From Streptomyces griseoluteus (GTDB lineage Bacteria > Actinomycetota > Actinomycetes > Streptomycetales > Streptomycetaceae), in contig JOBE01000006.1 in assembly GCA_000717735.1 (NCBI GenBank), forward strand, positions 1 to 64,000: a stretch of DNA of 64,000 nt, written 5' to 3'. Of this stretch, positions 28,162 through 35,445 are shown piece after piece. A program made the translations under genes and the position numbers. A model generated the notes under the pieces. That model worked only from the letters and a program-made list of their open reading frames with translations. It was not told the origin of the DNA and did not search any database. How positions within the stretch are numbered: position 1 is the first letter of the stretch; each line of letters begins with the position of its first letter.

Positions 28162-29211
28162 GTGGACGTACAGAAGAAGCTCGACGAGATCGTCGCGACC
28201 GTGCAGGGCGCCCGCTCCATGCCCATGTCGGCATCCTGCGTGCTCAACCGGGCCGAGCTGCTCGCCCTGCTCGAAGAGGTAAGGGAAGCCCTGCCGGGCT
28301 CCCTCGCCCAGGCCCAGGAGCTGATCGGCGGCCGGGAGCAGCTGGTCGAGCGGGCCCGTCAGGAGGCCGAGCGGATCATCGAGGCCGCCCACGCCGAGCG
28401 GGGCTCGATCGTCTCCGACACCCAGGTCGCCCGGGAGTCGCAGGAGGAGGCCGACCGGATCCTCTCCGAGGCCCGCCGCGAGGCCGAGGAGGTCCGCGCG
28501 GAGGCCGACGACTACGTCGACTCCAAGCTGGCCAACTTCGAGGTCGTCCTCAACAAGACGATCGGTTCCGTCGACCGGGGCCGCGAGAAGCTCCTCGGGC
28601 GCGGCCCGGGAGTCGACCAGGACGGCTACGCCGACCCGGACGCCCCCGAGTACAGCTCCGACCCGCAGACCCTGATCCACCGGGCCGACGAGTACGTCGA
28701 CGCCAAGCTCGGCGCCTTCGAGGCCGTGCTGAGCAAGACCCTGGAGGCCGTCGGGCGGGGCCGGCAGAAGCTGCACGGCCGGATCGCCAGCGACGCCCTC
28801 GGCGAGCACATGGCAGCCCAGGACGGTTTCGACGGCTCCGTGCACACCAGCGACGCCGACTACCTGGCCGGGCTCGCCGAGCTCTCCGACCCCGAGCCCG
28901 TCCAGATCCCGGCGCAGCAGCAGTCCCAGCAGCCCCAGGGCGATCCGTACGCGGCGTACCAGCAGGTGCAGCAGCAGCCCGACCCGTACGCCGGCTATCA
29001 GCAGGTGCAGCAGCAGCCCGACCCCTATGCCGGGTACCAGCAGCCGCAGCAGGCCGACCCGTACGGCTACCAGCAGCAGGACCCGTACGCGTACCAGCAG
29101 CCCGTCCAGCAGGCCCCGCAGCAGCAGGGCGCCGCGCTCGACGAGACCAGCTTCTTCGACACCAGCATGATCGACCTGGAGCAGCTGCGCCGGTACGAAC
29201 AGGGACAGTAG
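28162..29211 (+). CDS. Coiled-coil protein with Gln/Tyr-rich repeat tail
   Basis: 349-residue protein starting at a GTG. Residues 1-125 are highly helical and charged (LVERARQEAERIIEAAHAER, then ADRILSEARREAEEVRAEAD), like DivIVA or F0 subunit b coiled coils. A segment of the form DDYVDSKLANFEVVLNKT recurs as DEYVDAKLGAFEAVLSKT about 60 residues later, so there is an internal duplication. The C-terminal third is Gln/Pro/Tyr-rich with near-exact QVQQQPDPYAGYQ repeats. A cell-division or polar-growth scaffold role is possible, but that is an inference from its resemblance to DivIVA-like proteins. Confidence 0.8.
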   Translation: MDVQKKLDEIVATVQGARSMPMSASCVLNRAELLALLEEVREALPGSLAQAQELIGGREQLVERARQEAERIIEAAHAERGSIVSDTQVARESQEEADRILSEARREAEEVRAEADDYVDSKLANFEVVLNKTIGSVDRGREKLLGRGPGVDQDGYADPDAPEYSSDPQTLIHRADEYVDAKLGAFEAVLSKTLEAVGRGRQKLHGRIASDALGEHMAAQDGFDGSVHTSDADYLAGLAELSDPEPVQIPAQQQSQQPQGDPYAAYQQVQQQPDPYAGYQQVQQQPDPYAGYQQPQQADPYGYQQQDPYAYQQPVQQAPQQQGAALDETSFFDTSMIDLEQLRRYEQGQ

Positions 29212-29216
29212 GGACG

Positions 29217-29239
29217 TCAGGGCCCGGATTGGGCCCTGA
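29217..29239 (+). terminator. Terminator after the coiled-coil gene
   Basis: 9-bp stem TCAGGGCCC / GGGCCCTGA with a 5-nt loop, directly after the stop codon. Confidence 0.6.
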
Positions 29240-29258
29240 GCGAAGCGTCCAGTATCCT
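29229..29258 (+). promoter_or_regulatory. Possible promoter of the yceD-rpmF-rnc operon
   Basis: TTGGGC and TATCCT with an 18-nt spacer, about 65 nt upstream of the DUF177 start. It partly overlaps the preceding terminator stem. Confidence 0.35.
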
Positions 29259-29322
29259 GGCTCTTCGGTCGCGCGTATGCCCGCGATCCTTGCTGCCCAC
29301 CCACGTCCGGCAGCCACTCACG

Positions 29323-30006
29323 ATGCGAAACGAATCGAAAGCAGGAAGAGCCCTGAGCACGCGCCTCGACCACCGCAACCCCCTCGTGTTCGACACACAC
29401 GAGCTGGGGCGGCGTCCTGGTGCCCTCCAGCGGATCTCGCGTTCGGTCGAGGCCCCCAGGGACCTGGGCGTCGAAGGAGTGATCGGAGTGCCCGAGGGCG
29501 CTGCGGTGGACATTGATCTCCGTCTTGAGTCGGTCATGGAAGGGGTGCTTGTCACAGGCACCGCCCGTGCATCGGCCGAGGGGGAGTGCGTAAGGTGTCT
29601 GGAGCCCGTCGAGCTGGAGCTCGACGTGGACTTCCAGGAGATGTTCTCGTACCCCGACTCCGACGACCGGGGCCGCTCCAAGGCGGCCGCGGACGCCGAA
29701 GCCGAGGAAAGCGAGGACATGATCCCCCTCGAGGACGGCATGTTCGACCTCGAACCCGTGCTGCGTGATGCGGTGGTGCTTGCACTGCCGATGCAGCCGG
29801 TGTGCCGGGAGGACTGTGCAGGCCTGTGTTCCCAGTGTGGAACCAACCTGAACGAGAACCCGGACCACCACCATGACGCCGTCGACGCTCGTTGGGCGGC
29901 ACTGCAGGGACTCGCCGGTTCGCTGGGAACCGATGAGAAGGACAACATGAGCGGCAAAGCCTCTGACGGGGACGTCCGAAGCGCCGCCGAGAAGCAGGAG
30001 AAGTAG
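29323..30006 (+). CDS. YceD/DUF177 family protein
   Basis: 227-residue YceD-family protein (DUF177), almost always encoded directly before rpmF and thought to act in large-ribosomal-subunit or rRNA homeostasis. The conserved core runs from [14 protein letters not shown], with [17 protein letters not shown], to a cysteine motif [15 protein letters not shown] near residue 170 that probably binds zinc. An ATG at 29323 is used here. Translation may really begin at a CTG at 29353, which is close behind an AGGAAG and gives the conserved N-terminus. rpmF follows after 2 bp. Confidence 0.88.
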   Translation: MRNESKAGRALSTRLDHRNPLVFDTHELGRRPGALQRISRSVEAPRDLGVEGVIGVPEGAAVDIDLRLESVMEGVLVTGTARASAEGECVRCLEPVELELDVDFQEMFSYPDSDDRGRSKAAADAEAEESEDMIPLEDGMFDLEPVLRDAVVLALPMQPVCREDCAGLCSQCGTNLNENPDHHHDAVDARWAALQGLAGSLGTDEKDNMSGKASDGDVRSAAEKQEK

Positions 30007-30008
30007 CC

Positions 30009-30182
30009 GTGGCTGTTCCGAAGCGGAAGATGTCGCGCAGCAACACGCGCCACCGCCGGTCGCAGTGGAAGGCTGCGGTCCCCACCCTGGTTTCGTGTGA
30101 GCGTTGCCAGGAGCCGAAGCTGCAGCACATCGCGTGCCCGAGCTGCGGCACCTACAACAAGCGCCAGGTCCTCTCGGTCTGA
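30009..30182 (+). CDS. rpmF: 50S ribosomal protein L32
   Basis: 57-residue L32 starting at a GTG at 30009. Sequence [20 protein letters not shown] at the N-terminus, then a zinc ribbon with CERC and [12 protein letters not shown]. It is packed 2 bp after the DUF177 gene and 20 bp before rnc, the conserved actinobacterial order. Confidence 0.96.
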   Translation: MAVPKRKMSRSNTRHRRSQWKAAVPTLVSCERCQEPKLQHIACPSCGTYNKRQVLSV

Positions 30183-30202
30183 TTGGGCTGGTGAGAGGCG
30201 CA

Positions 30203-31015
30203 ATGTCTGAGTCCCGCAAGACGGACGACAAGACGGACCATGCCTCGTCCCACACGCTTCTGGAAGGGCGGCTCGGCTACAAGCTCGAGTCCGCCCTTCT
30301 GGTGCGTGCGCTGACCCACCGTTCGTACGCGTACGAGAACGGCGGTCTGCCCACCAACGAGCGTCTCGAGTTCCTCGGGGACTCCGTGCTCGGCCTGGTG
30401 GTCACGGACACGCTGTACCGGACCCACCCCGACCTGCCGGAAGGCCAGCTGGCCAAACTGCGGGCCGCGGTGGTCAACTCTCGTGCGCTGGCGGACGTGG
30501 GGCGCGAACTCGAACTCGGCTCCTTCATCCGGCTCGGCCGGGGCGAAGAGGGCACGGGCGGCCGGGACAAGGCGTCCATCCTCGCCGACACCCTTGAAGC
30601 GGTGATCGGCGCGGTCTATCTCGACCAGGGCCTCGAAGCGGCGTCCGAGCTGGTGCACCGGCTCTTCGACCCGCTCATCGAGAAGTCCTCGAACCTGGGT
30701 GCGGGCCTGGACTGGAAGACCAGTCTCCAGGAACTCACCGCGGCCGAGGGCCTGGGTGTGCCGGAATACCTCGTCTCCGAAGAGGGTCCGGACCACGAGA
30801 AGACCTTTACTGCTGCCGCCCGCGTCGGTGGTGTCTCGTACGGCACCGGCACCGGCCGCAGCAAGAAGGAAGCGGAACAGCAGGCGGCGGAGTCCGCGTG
30901 GCGCGCGATTCGCGCGGCCGCGGACGAACGCGTGGCGGCGGCCAAGGCCGCGGCCGAGGCGGGAACGGGAGAGGTCGCCGACCCCTCTCCGAACGTCCAC
31001 CCGGCGTCGGCCTGA
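30203..31015 (+). CDS. rnc: Ribonuclease III
   Basis: 270-residue double-strand-specific endoribonuclease (AbsB in S. coelicolor, where it affects antibiotic synthesis through RNA processing). The catalytic signature [16 protein letters not shown] is at about residues 52-67, a second acidic site is [13 protein letters not shown], and the C-terminal dsRNA-binding domain has [14 protein letters not shown] and [19 protein letters not shown] disordered Ala-rich tail follows. The ATG at 30203 is used; an in-frame GTG at 30191 would add four residues. It is in an operon with rpmF. Confidence 0.96.
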   Translation: MSESRKTDDKTDHASSHTLLEGRLGYKLESALLVRALTHRSYAYENGGLPTNERLEFLGDSVLGLVVTDTLYRTHPDLPEGQLAKLRAAVVNSRALADVGRELELGSFIRLGRGEEGTGGRDKASILADTLEAVIGAVYLDQGLEAASELVHRLFDPLIEKSSNLGAGLDWKTSLQELTAAEGLGVPEYLVSEEGPDHEKTFTAAARVGGVSYGTGTGRSKKEAEQQAAESAWRAIRAAADERVAAAKAAAEAGTGEVADPSPNVHPASA

Positions 31016-31036
31016 CGGCCGGCACCCACCGCTTCC

Positions 31037-31072
31037 CGAGAACCCCGTCCCCGGACGGGGTTCTCGTCCTTT
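31037..31072 (+). terminator. Terminator after rnc
   Basis: 14-bp perfect stem (CGAGAACCCCGTCC and complement), two-base apparent loop, followed by GTCCTTT. It separates the yceD-rpmF-rnc operon from mutM. Confidence 0.8.
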
Positions 31073-31144
31073 CCGACGATTCTTTTGGGGCGATTCAGCG
31101 GCGGTAGGGTTGAGCCGCTGTCGAAGACGTCCGGAGGAGTCCCC

Positions 31145-32014
31145 GTGCCCGAGCTGCCCGAGGTCGAGGTCGTACGGCGCGGTCTTGAGCGCTGGGTCGC
31201 CGGACGGACCGTGACCGAGGTCGAGGTGCTGCACCCCAGGGCCGTACGACGCCATCCGGCGGGCGGCGCGGACTTCGCCGCCCGGCTGAAGGGGCAGCGG
31301 TTCGAGGTGGCGCGGCGACGCGGCAAGTACCTCTGGCTTCCGCTCGCCGACACCGGCACCTCCGTACTCGGGCACCTCGGCATGAGCGGTCAGCTGCTCG
31401 TCCAGCCGGAGGACGCCCCGGACGAGAAGCACCTCAGGATCCGGATGTGCTTCGAGGACTCCGCCGGCACCGAGCTCCGCTTCGTCGACCAGCGCACCTT
31501 CGGCGGGCTCTCGCTCCACGACACGGCCCCAGACAGCACTGACGGACTGCCGGACGTCATCGGGCACATCGCCCGCGACCCGCTGGACCCCGCCTTCGAC
31601 GACGACGCCTTCCAGAGCGCGCTGCGCCTGCGCCGTACGACCGTGAAGCGGGCACTCCTCGACCAGTCGCTGATCAGCGGCGTCGGCAACATCTACGCCG
31701 ACGAGGCGCTCTGGCGGTCCCGGCTGCACTACGACCGGCCGACCGGCACCCTGACGCGACCGCGCTCGGCCGAGCTCCTCGGCCACGTCCGGGACGTGAT
31801 GAACGCGGCGCTCGCGGTCGGCGGCACCAGCTTCGACAGTCTGTACGTGAACGTCAACGGCGAGTCGGGCTACTTCGACCGCTCGCTCGACGCGTACGGG
31901 CGCGAGGACGAACCGTGCCGCCGATGCGGCACGCCGATGCGGCGACGGGCCTGGATGAACCGCTCCAGCTACTTCTGCCCGCGCTGCCAGCGCCCACCGC
32001 GCGCGACGGTCTGA
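31145..32014 (+). CDS. mutM: Formamidopyrimidine-DNA glycosylase
   Basis: 289-residue bifunctional base-excision glycosylase/AP lyase removing oxidised purines. The N-terminal [13 protein letters not shown] supplies the catalytic proline after Met removal. The helix-two-turn-helix has [15 protein letters not shown], and the C-terminal zinc finger is [10 protein letters not shown] followed by CPRC. GTG start at 31145 with GGAGG upstream. It probably has its own promoter, because a terminator precedes it. Confidence 0.95.
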   Translation: MPELPEVEVVRRGLERWVAGRTVTEVEVLHPRAVRRHPAGGADFAARLKGQRFEVARRRGKYLWLPLADTGTSVLGHLGMSGQLLVQPEDAPDEKHLRIRMCFEDSAGTELRFVDQRTFGGLSLHDTAPDSTDGLPDVIGHIARDPLDPAFDDDAFQSALRLRRTTVKRALLDQSLISGVGNIYADEALWRSRLHYDRPTGTLTRPRSAELLGHVRDVMNAALAVGGTSFDSLYVNVNGESGYFDRSLDAYGREDEPCRRCGTPMRRRAWMNRSSYFCPRCQRPPRATV

Positions 32015-32040
32015 GTCCTGTCCTCCGGACCTGACAGGCA

Positions 32041-32427
32041 TCAGGCGGTGACCGGGGCCGCCCGGTTCGCGTCGTAACTCTCCCTGGCCGCCTCGACCTG
32101 GGGCATCCGCCCCTCCACCAGCTCGATCAGACCGATCAGCCGCTCCGCGATCTCGCGGCCGATCGGGGTGAGCCGGTAGTCGACCCGGGGCGGGTTGGTC
32201 GGCTGCGCCTCGCGGTGGACGAGGCCGTCACGCTCCAGGGCGTGCAGGGTCTGCGACAGCATCTTCTCGCTCACGCCGTCGACCCGTCGCCGCAGCTCGT
32301 TGAAGCGGAACGTCCCGTCGTACAGCGCGCCCAGGGTCAGGCTTCCCCAGCGCCCCGTCACGTGCTCCAGCGTTCCGCGCGAGGGACAGGCCCGTGCGAA
32401 CACGTCGTAGGCGAGGTCGTCAGTCAT
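32041..32427 (-). CDS. HxlR-family redox-type regulator
   Basis: 128-residue MarR-like winged-helix regulator of the HxlR group. Signature: ACPSRGTLEHVTGRW, FRFNELRRRVDGVSEKMLSQTLHALERDGLV, then PRVDYRLTPIGRE. A conserved Cys (about residue 14) is where redox-sensing members of the group are modified by quinones or aldehydes. It starts at the ATG at 32427. It is divergent from a flavodoxin-fold oxidoreductase gene that it likely represses, with about 120 bp between them. Confidence 0.9.
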   Translation of the reverse strand: MTDDLAYDVFARACPSRGTLEHVTGRWGSLTLGALYDGTFRFNELRRRVDGVSEKMLSQTLHALERDGLVHREAQPTNPPRVDYRLTPIGREIAERLIGLIELVEGRMPQVEAARESYDANRAAPVTA

Positions 32428-32548
32428 ACCCACCAGCGTACTCGCGTGCAGCGCTCACTGCGAGGTGACGCTAACCAAAGGCTTGCGCTTTCGAAAAGTT
32501 AGTGCTCTACTTCTGGTGATCACCCCAGACCTGTTCGAGGAGCCCCTT

Positions 32549-33133
32549 GTGACCACCCCCGTCGTCTCCATCGCCTACCACTCCGGCTACGGCCACACCG
32601 CCGTCCTGGCCGAGGCCGTCCGCGACGGCGCCGCGGACGCGGGTGCCACCGTCCACCTCATCAAGGTCGACGGGATCACCGAGGCCGAGTGGGAGCTGCT
32701 CGACTCCTCCGACGCGATCGTCTTCGGCTCGCCGACCTACATGGGCACGGCCTCCGGCGCCTTCCACCAGTTCGCCGAGGCCTCCTCGAAGCGCTGGTTC
32801 GCGGATGCCTGGCTCGACAAGCTCGCCGCCGGCTTCACCAACTCCGGCTCCAAGAGCGGCGACAAGCTGCACACGCTGCAGTTCTTCCAGACCCTCGCCG
32901 GACAGCACGGCATGACCTGGATCAACCTCGGCCTCAAGCCCGGCTGGAACACGAGCGAGTCCTCGGAGAACGACCTCAACCGCCTCGGCTTCTTCTCCGG
33001 CGCCGGCGCCCAGACCCCCAGCGACCTGGGCCCCGAGGGCGTCCACAAGGCGGACATAGCCACGGCCGAACACCTCGGCCGCCGTGTCGCCACGACCGCC
33101 CGCGCCTTCGCGGCGGGCCGCGCCGCCGTCTGA
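32549..33133 (+). CDS. Flavodoxin-fold NAD(P)H:quinone oxidoreductase (WrbA-like)
   Basis: 194-residue FMN-binding protein of the flavodoxin/NADPH-dependent FMN reductase group. AYHSGYGHTAVLAEAVRDGA is the FMN-phosphate loop, FGSPTYMGTASGAFHQFAEAS lies over the isoalloxazine ring, and TNSGSKSGDKLHTL continues the fold. It probably detoxifies quinones by two-electron reduction. The GTG at 32549 has GAGGAG upstream. Pairing with a divergent HxlR gene suggests induction by electrophilic stress. Confidence 0.85.
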   Translation: MTTPVVSIAYHSGYGHTAVLAEAVRDGAADAGATVHLIKVDGITEAEWELLDSSDAIVFGSPTYMGTASGAFHQFAEASSKRWFADAWLDKLAAGFTNSGSKSGDKLHTLQFFQTLAGQHGMTWINLGLKPGWNTSESSENDLNRLGFFSGAGAQTPSDLGPEGVHKADIATAEHLGRRVATTARAFAAGRAAV

Positions 33134-33163
33134 CGTTCCCGTACGGGCGCGTCCGTATGACGA

Positions 33164-33197
33164 AAGGGCCCCGTCACCGCAGGGTGACGGGGCCCTT
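33164..33197. terminator. Bidirectional terminator
   Basis: 15-bp perfect stem AAGGGCCCCGTCACC and complement with a 4-nt loop, between the oxidoreductase gene and the converging CAP-domain gene. Confidence 0.85.
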
Positions 33198-33217
33198 CGC
33201 ATGCCTTGCCGGCCGGG

Positions 33218-34165
33218 TCAGTAGCCGAAGTTCTGGGTCCACCAAGGGCCGCCGTCGGCGAAGTGGACGCCGACGCCCAGAGTCGTGAAGTCGCAGTTCA
33301 GGATGTTGGCGCGGTGGCCGTCGCTGTTCATCCAGGACGTCATCACGGCGGCCGCGTCCGCCTGGCCGCGGGCGATGTTCTCGCCGCCCAGGCCCGAGAC
33401 GCCGGCCTGCTCGGCGCGCTCCCACGGGGTGGCCCCGTCAGGGTCCGTGTGGTCGAAGAAGCCGCGGGCCGCCATGTCCGAACTGAACGCCCCGGCCAGG
33501 GCCGCGAGCTCGGCGTCCGCCGTCACCGGCGAGCAGCCCACCTGGGCGCGCTCGACGTTGACCAGGCGGAGGACCTCCGCCTCGGCGGCCTCGCCGCGGT
33601 CGGCGGTGGAGGGGGCGGCGGTCTTCTCCACCGGGGCCTCGGTCGTCGGGGCCGGCTTCGGCGCGGGGGCCTGGGTGGTGGGCGCGACGGTGACCTTCGG
33701 CTTCGGCTTCGGGGTCGCGGTCGGCGCGGGCTTGGTGGCCGGGGGCTTCGTCGGGGTGGCCTTCGGGGTCACCTTCGGGGTCGGCTTCGTGGACGGGGTG
33801 GCCGACGGCGAGGCCGCCTTGCCGCCGTCCGTACCCGTGCTCGAACCCGTACGCGTGCCGGTGGGGCCCGAGTCGGCGGTCGGGGTCTGGGTGGACCCGC
33901 CCTGCGTCATCAGCTCGGGGGCCTGCCGGGACTGGCTCGGGCGCTCGCTCGTGCCGACGCTGCCCACGGTGAAGGTGTCCCCGCCGGGGAGCAGCCCGGA
34001 GGCGACGGCGACGGCGCCCATCGCGACCGCCGCGGAGGCGCCGAGCAGGCCGGTGCGCACGGGCGTGCCGCGCCGCTTGCGGCGGGCACCCCGGTGCGGG
34101 CCGTCCGTACCGGCCGCGTAGTCTTCTGCGGCGGGTGCGGCTCCGGCGCGACGGTGGCGTCCCAT
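33218..34165 (-). CDS. CAP/SCP-domain exported protein
   Basis: 315-residue envelope protein. A basic cytoplasmic N-terminus (GRHRRAG, RRKRRG) leads to one membrane helix or signal (LLGASAAVAMGAVAVASGLL, about 40-60). A long Pro/Thr/Lys-rich linker of about 130 residues follows, then a C-terminal CAP domain: LRLVNVERAQVGCSPVTADAEL, FFDHTDPDG, ENIARG, WMNSDGHRANIL, and a final WWTQNFGY. CAP domains in bacteria are secreted and of uncertain activity. The ATG at 34165 has AGGAAGG upstream. Confidence 0.88.
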   Translation of the reverse strand: MGRHRRAGAAPAAEDYAAGTDGPHRGARRKRRGTPVRTGLLGASAAVAMGAVAVASGLLPGGDTFTVGSVGTSERPSQSRQAPELMTQGGSTQTPTADSGPTGTRTGSSTGTDGGKAASPSATPSTKPTPKVTPKATPTKPPATKPAPTATPKPKPKVTVAPTTQAPAPKPAPTTEAPVEKTAAPSTADRGEAAEAEVLRLVNVERAQVGCSPVTADAELAALAGAFSSDMAARGFFDHTDPDGATPWERAEQAGVSGLGGENIARGQADAAAVMTSWMNSDGHRANILNCDFTTLGVGVHFADGGPWWTQNFGY

Positions 34166-34367
34166 CTGCTCTGCCTTCCTCTGCTGGTCCTGCGAGGCCT
34201 GCCGATCTTTGCGACCGGTCTTTGCTGATCTTTGCTCTCGATACCGTTTCGGGCCGCCGGTCGAACAGTGCGGGCCCGAATGGGTGAGGCGTGTTCGGTC
34301 GGGACTGTAGTCCATGGACGGCCGGGGCGATGTGCTCATCTGGCAATCCGCCCGTTAGCGTGCAGTC

Positions 34368-34649
34368 ATGAACGACGACGTACGGATGACCGCCTGGGTG
34401 CGCGGCAGGGTACAGGGAGTGGGCTTCCGCTGGTTCACCAGGGCAAACGCACTGGAGATCGGCGGCCTCGTGGGCTTCGCCCTGAACCTCGACGACGGCC
34501 GGGTGCAGGTGGTGGCCGAAGGGGCGCGTGAGAATTGCCACCGCCTGCTCGCCTGGCTCCACTCCGCCGACACACCCGGGCGCGTGGACGGTGTCACTGA
34601 GATCTGGGCCACCCCGCGCGGCGGCTACGACGGCTTCGCCATCCGCTGA
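34368..34649 (+). CDS. acyP: Acylphosphatase
   Basis: 93-residue cytosolic enzyme hydrolysing acyl phosphates. The active-site loop is [13 protein letters not shown], with the catalytic Arg, and the catalytic Asn is in [17 protein letters not shown]. Full length and intact. Function in metabolism is not known, but its place upstream of smc is, from memory, conserved in streptomycetes. Confidence 0.95.
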   Translation: MNDDVRMTAWVRGRVQGVGFRWFTRANALEIGGLVGFALNLDDGRVQVVAEGARENCHRLLAWLHSADTPGRVDGVTEIWATPRGGYDGFAIR

Positions 34650-35041
34650 GGCGGTCGCCCCGGACCCCCGGTCCGGTGACCGGGAGAGGCCTCGAACGGA
34701 CGCGCGGTAACGGCCGGGCGAAGGGGAAACCTCCTGGTGGTTGCCAAGAAGCGCGCCTCGTGGAAGGCTGCCTGGTAAGGATGATCGCGACGCCCTGAGG
34801 CACCGAGTCTGCGAGGCCCCGCCGCCCACTGAGCGGCTGTGGACTCCTCGGTCGCCCCTTGCAAACGGGGCGTGATCGTGTTGACCGTCAAACTTTTTGG
34901 TGAGACTCTGGAAGCCCCGCGCACCTTAGCTGTTTGGCAGTTGGAACCGGCACCACAAGCAGTACTGCCGAGCACCGCGGGTGCGAATCCCTCACGACCC
35001 AACCGCTTCGGTCGGTCACTCATTGTGGAGGACCATCCATC
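34650..35041. other. Intergenic region upstream of the small coiled-coil gene
   Basis: About 390 bp without a gene. Visible features are a short palindrome TTGACCGTCAA (34881-34891) followed by an AT-rich AACTTTTT, and a small GGG-loop-CCC hairpin at 34979-34991. No terminator or clear promoter could be assigned. It is less G+C-rich than its neighbours near 34870-34990. Confidence 0.45.
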
Positions 35042-35260
35042 ATGGCAAAGGCGCTTCTCGGTTACGTCGGCGGCTCCGACCCGCGACTCCTCGCCGAGAT
35101 GCGACGGCTACAGCAGCGCGTCCAGGACCTTGAATCCGAGCTGGTACGGATCCAGTCCGAGAACGACTCGCTTGCCGCTGCCGCCGCTCATCACCAGGGA
35201 GAGTCGCTGCTGAACAGCATCGACCTCGACGTACCCCAGGCGGAGCCTGCGCTCACCTGA
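35042..35260 (+). CDS. Small coiled-coil protein upstream of smc
   Basis: 72-residue protein. The ATG at 35042 has GGAGG 10 nt upstream, and the start MAKALLGYVGG looks conserved. The middle is an amphipathic coiled coil with heptad leucines (DPRLLAEMRRLQQRVQDLESELVR), followed by an Ala-rich stretch and an acidic end. Codon bias supports coding. Function unknown; its place between acyP and smc suggests, but does not show, a structural or chromosome-related role. Confidence 0.75.
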   Translation: MAKALLGYVGGSDPRLLAEMRRLQQRVQDLESELVRIQSENDSLAAAAAHHQGESLLNSIDLDVPQAEPALT

Positions 35261-35445
35261 CAACCCAGCCCCCCGGGGCCAGGTGGGAGACACTCGCCGG
35301 CACAGCCGACGGTGACATTCAAGGGGCGCTTCGGCGTCCCTTCTTTCTTTCACCCGCCGTTTCCCCCGCGTACCCCCCTTCTCATCCGAGGATCTGCCCT
35401 GCGCCTTCGCGGGTGAAACGCACGAGCCCCGGTAGAGTCGCCGGG

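Noticed and set aside
33438..34829. Long minus-strand ORF overlapping the CAP-domain gene
   Set aside because: It is a different frame of the same strand; the CAP frame has a membrane segment, CAP signatures and a good start.
34940..35003. A tRNA- or riboswitch-like stretch (GGGTGCGAATCCC with flanking GTTGG/CCAAC)
   Set aside because: The T-loop-like element is present, but acceptor pairing is only 5 bp with wrong spacing, and there is no anticodon arm. The cobalamin riboswitch core is also missing.
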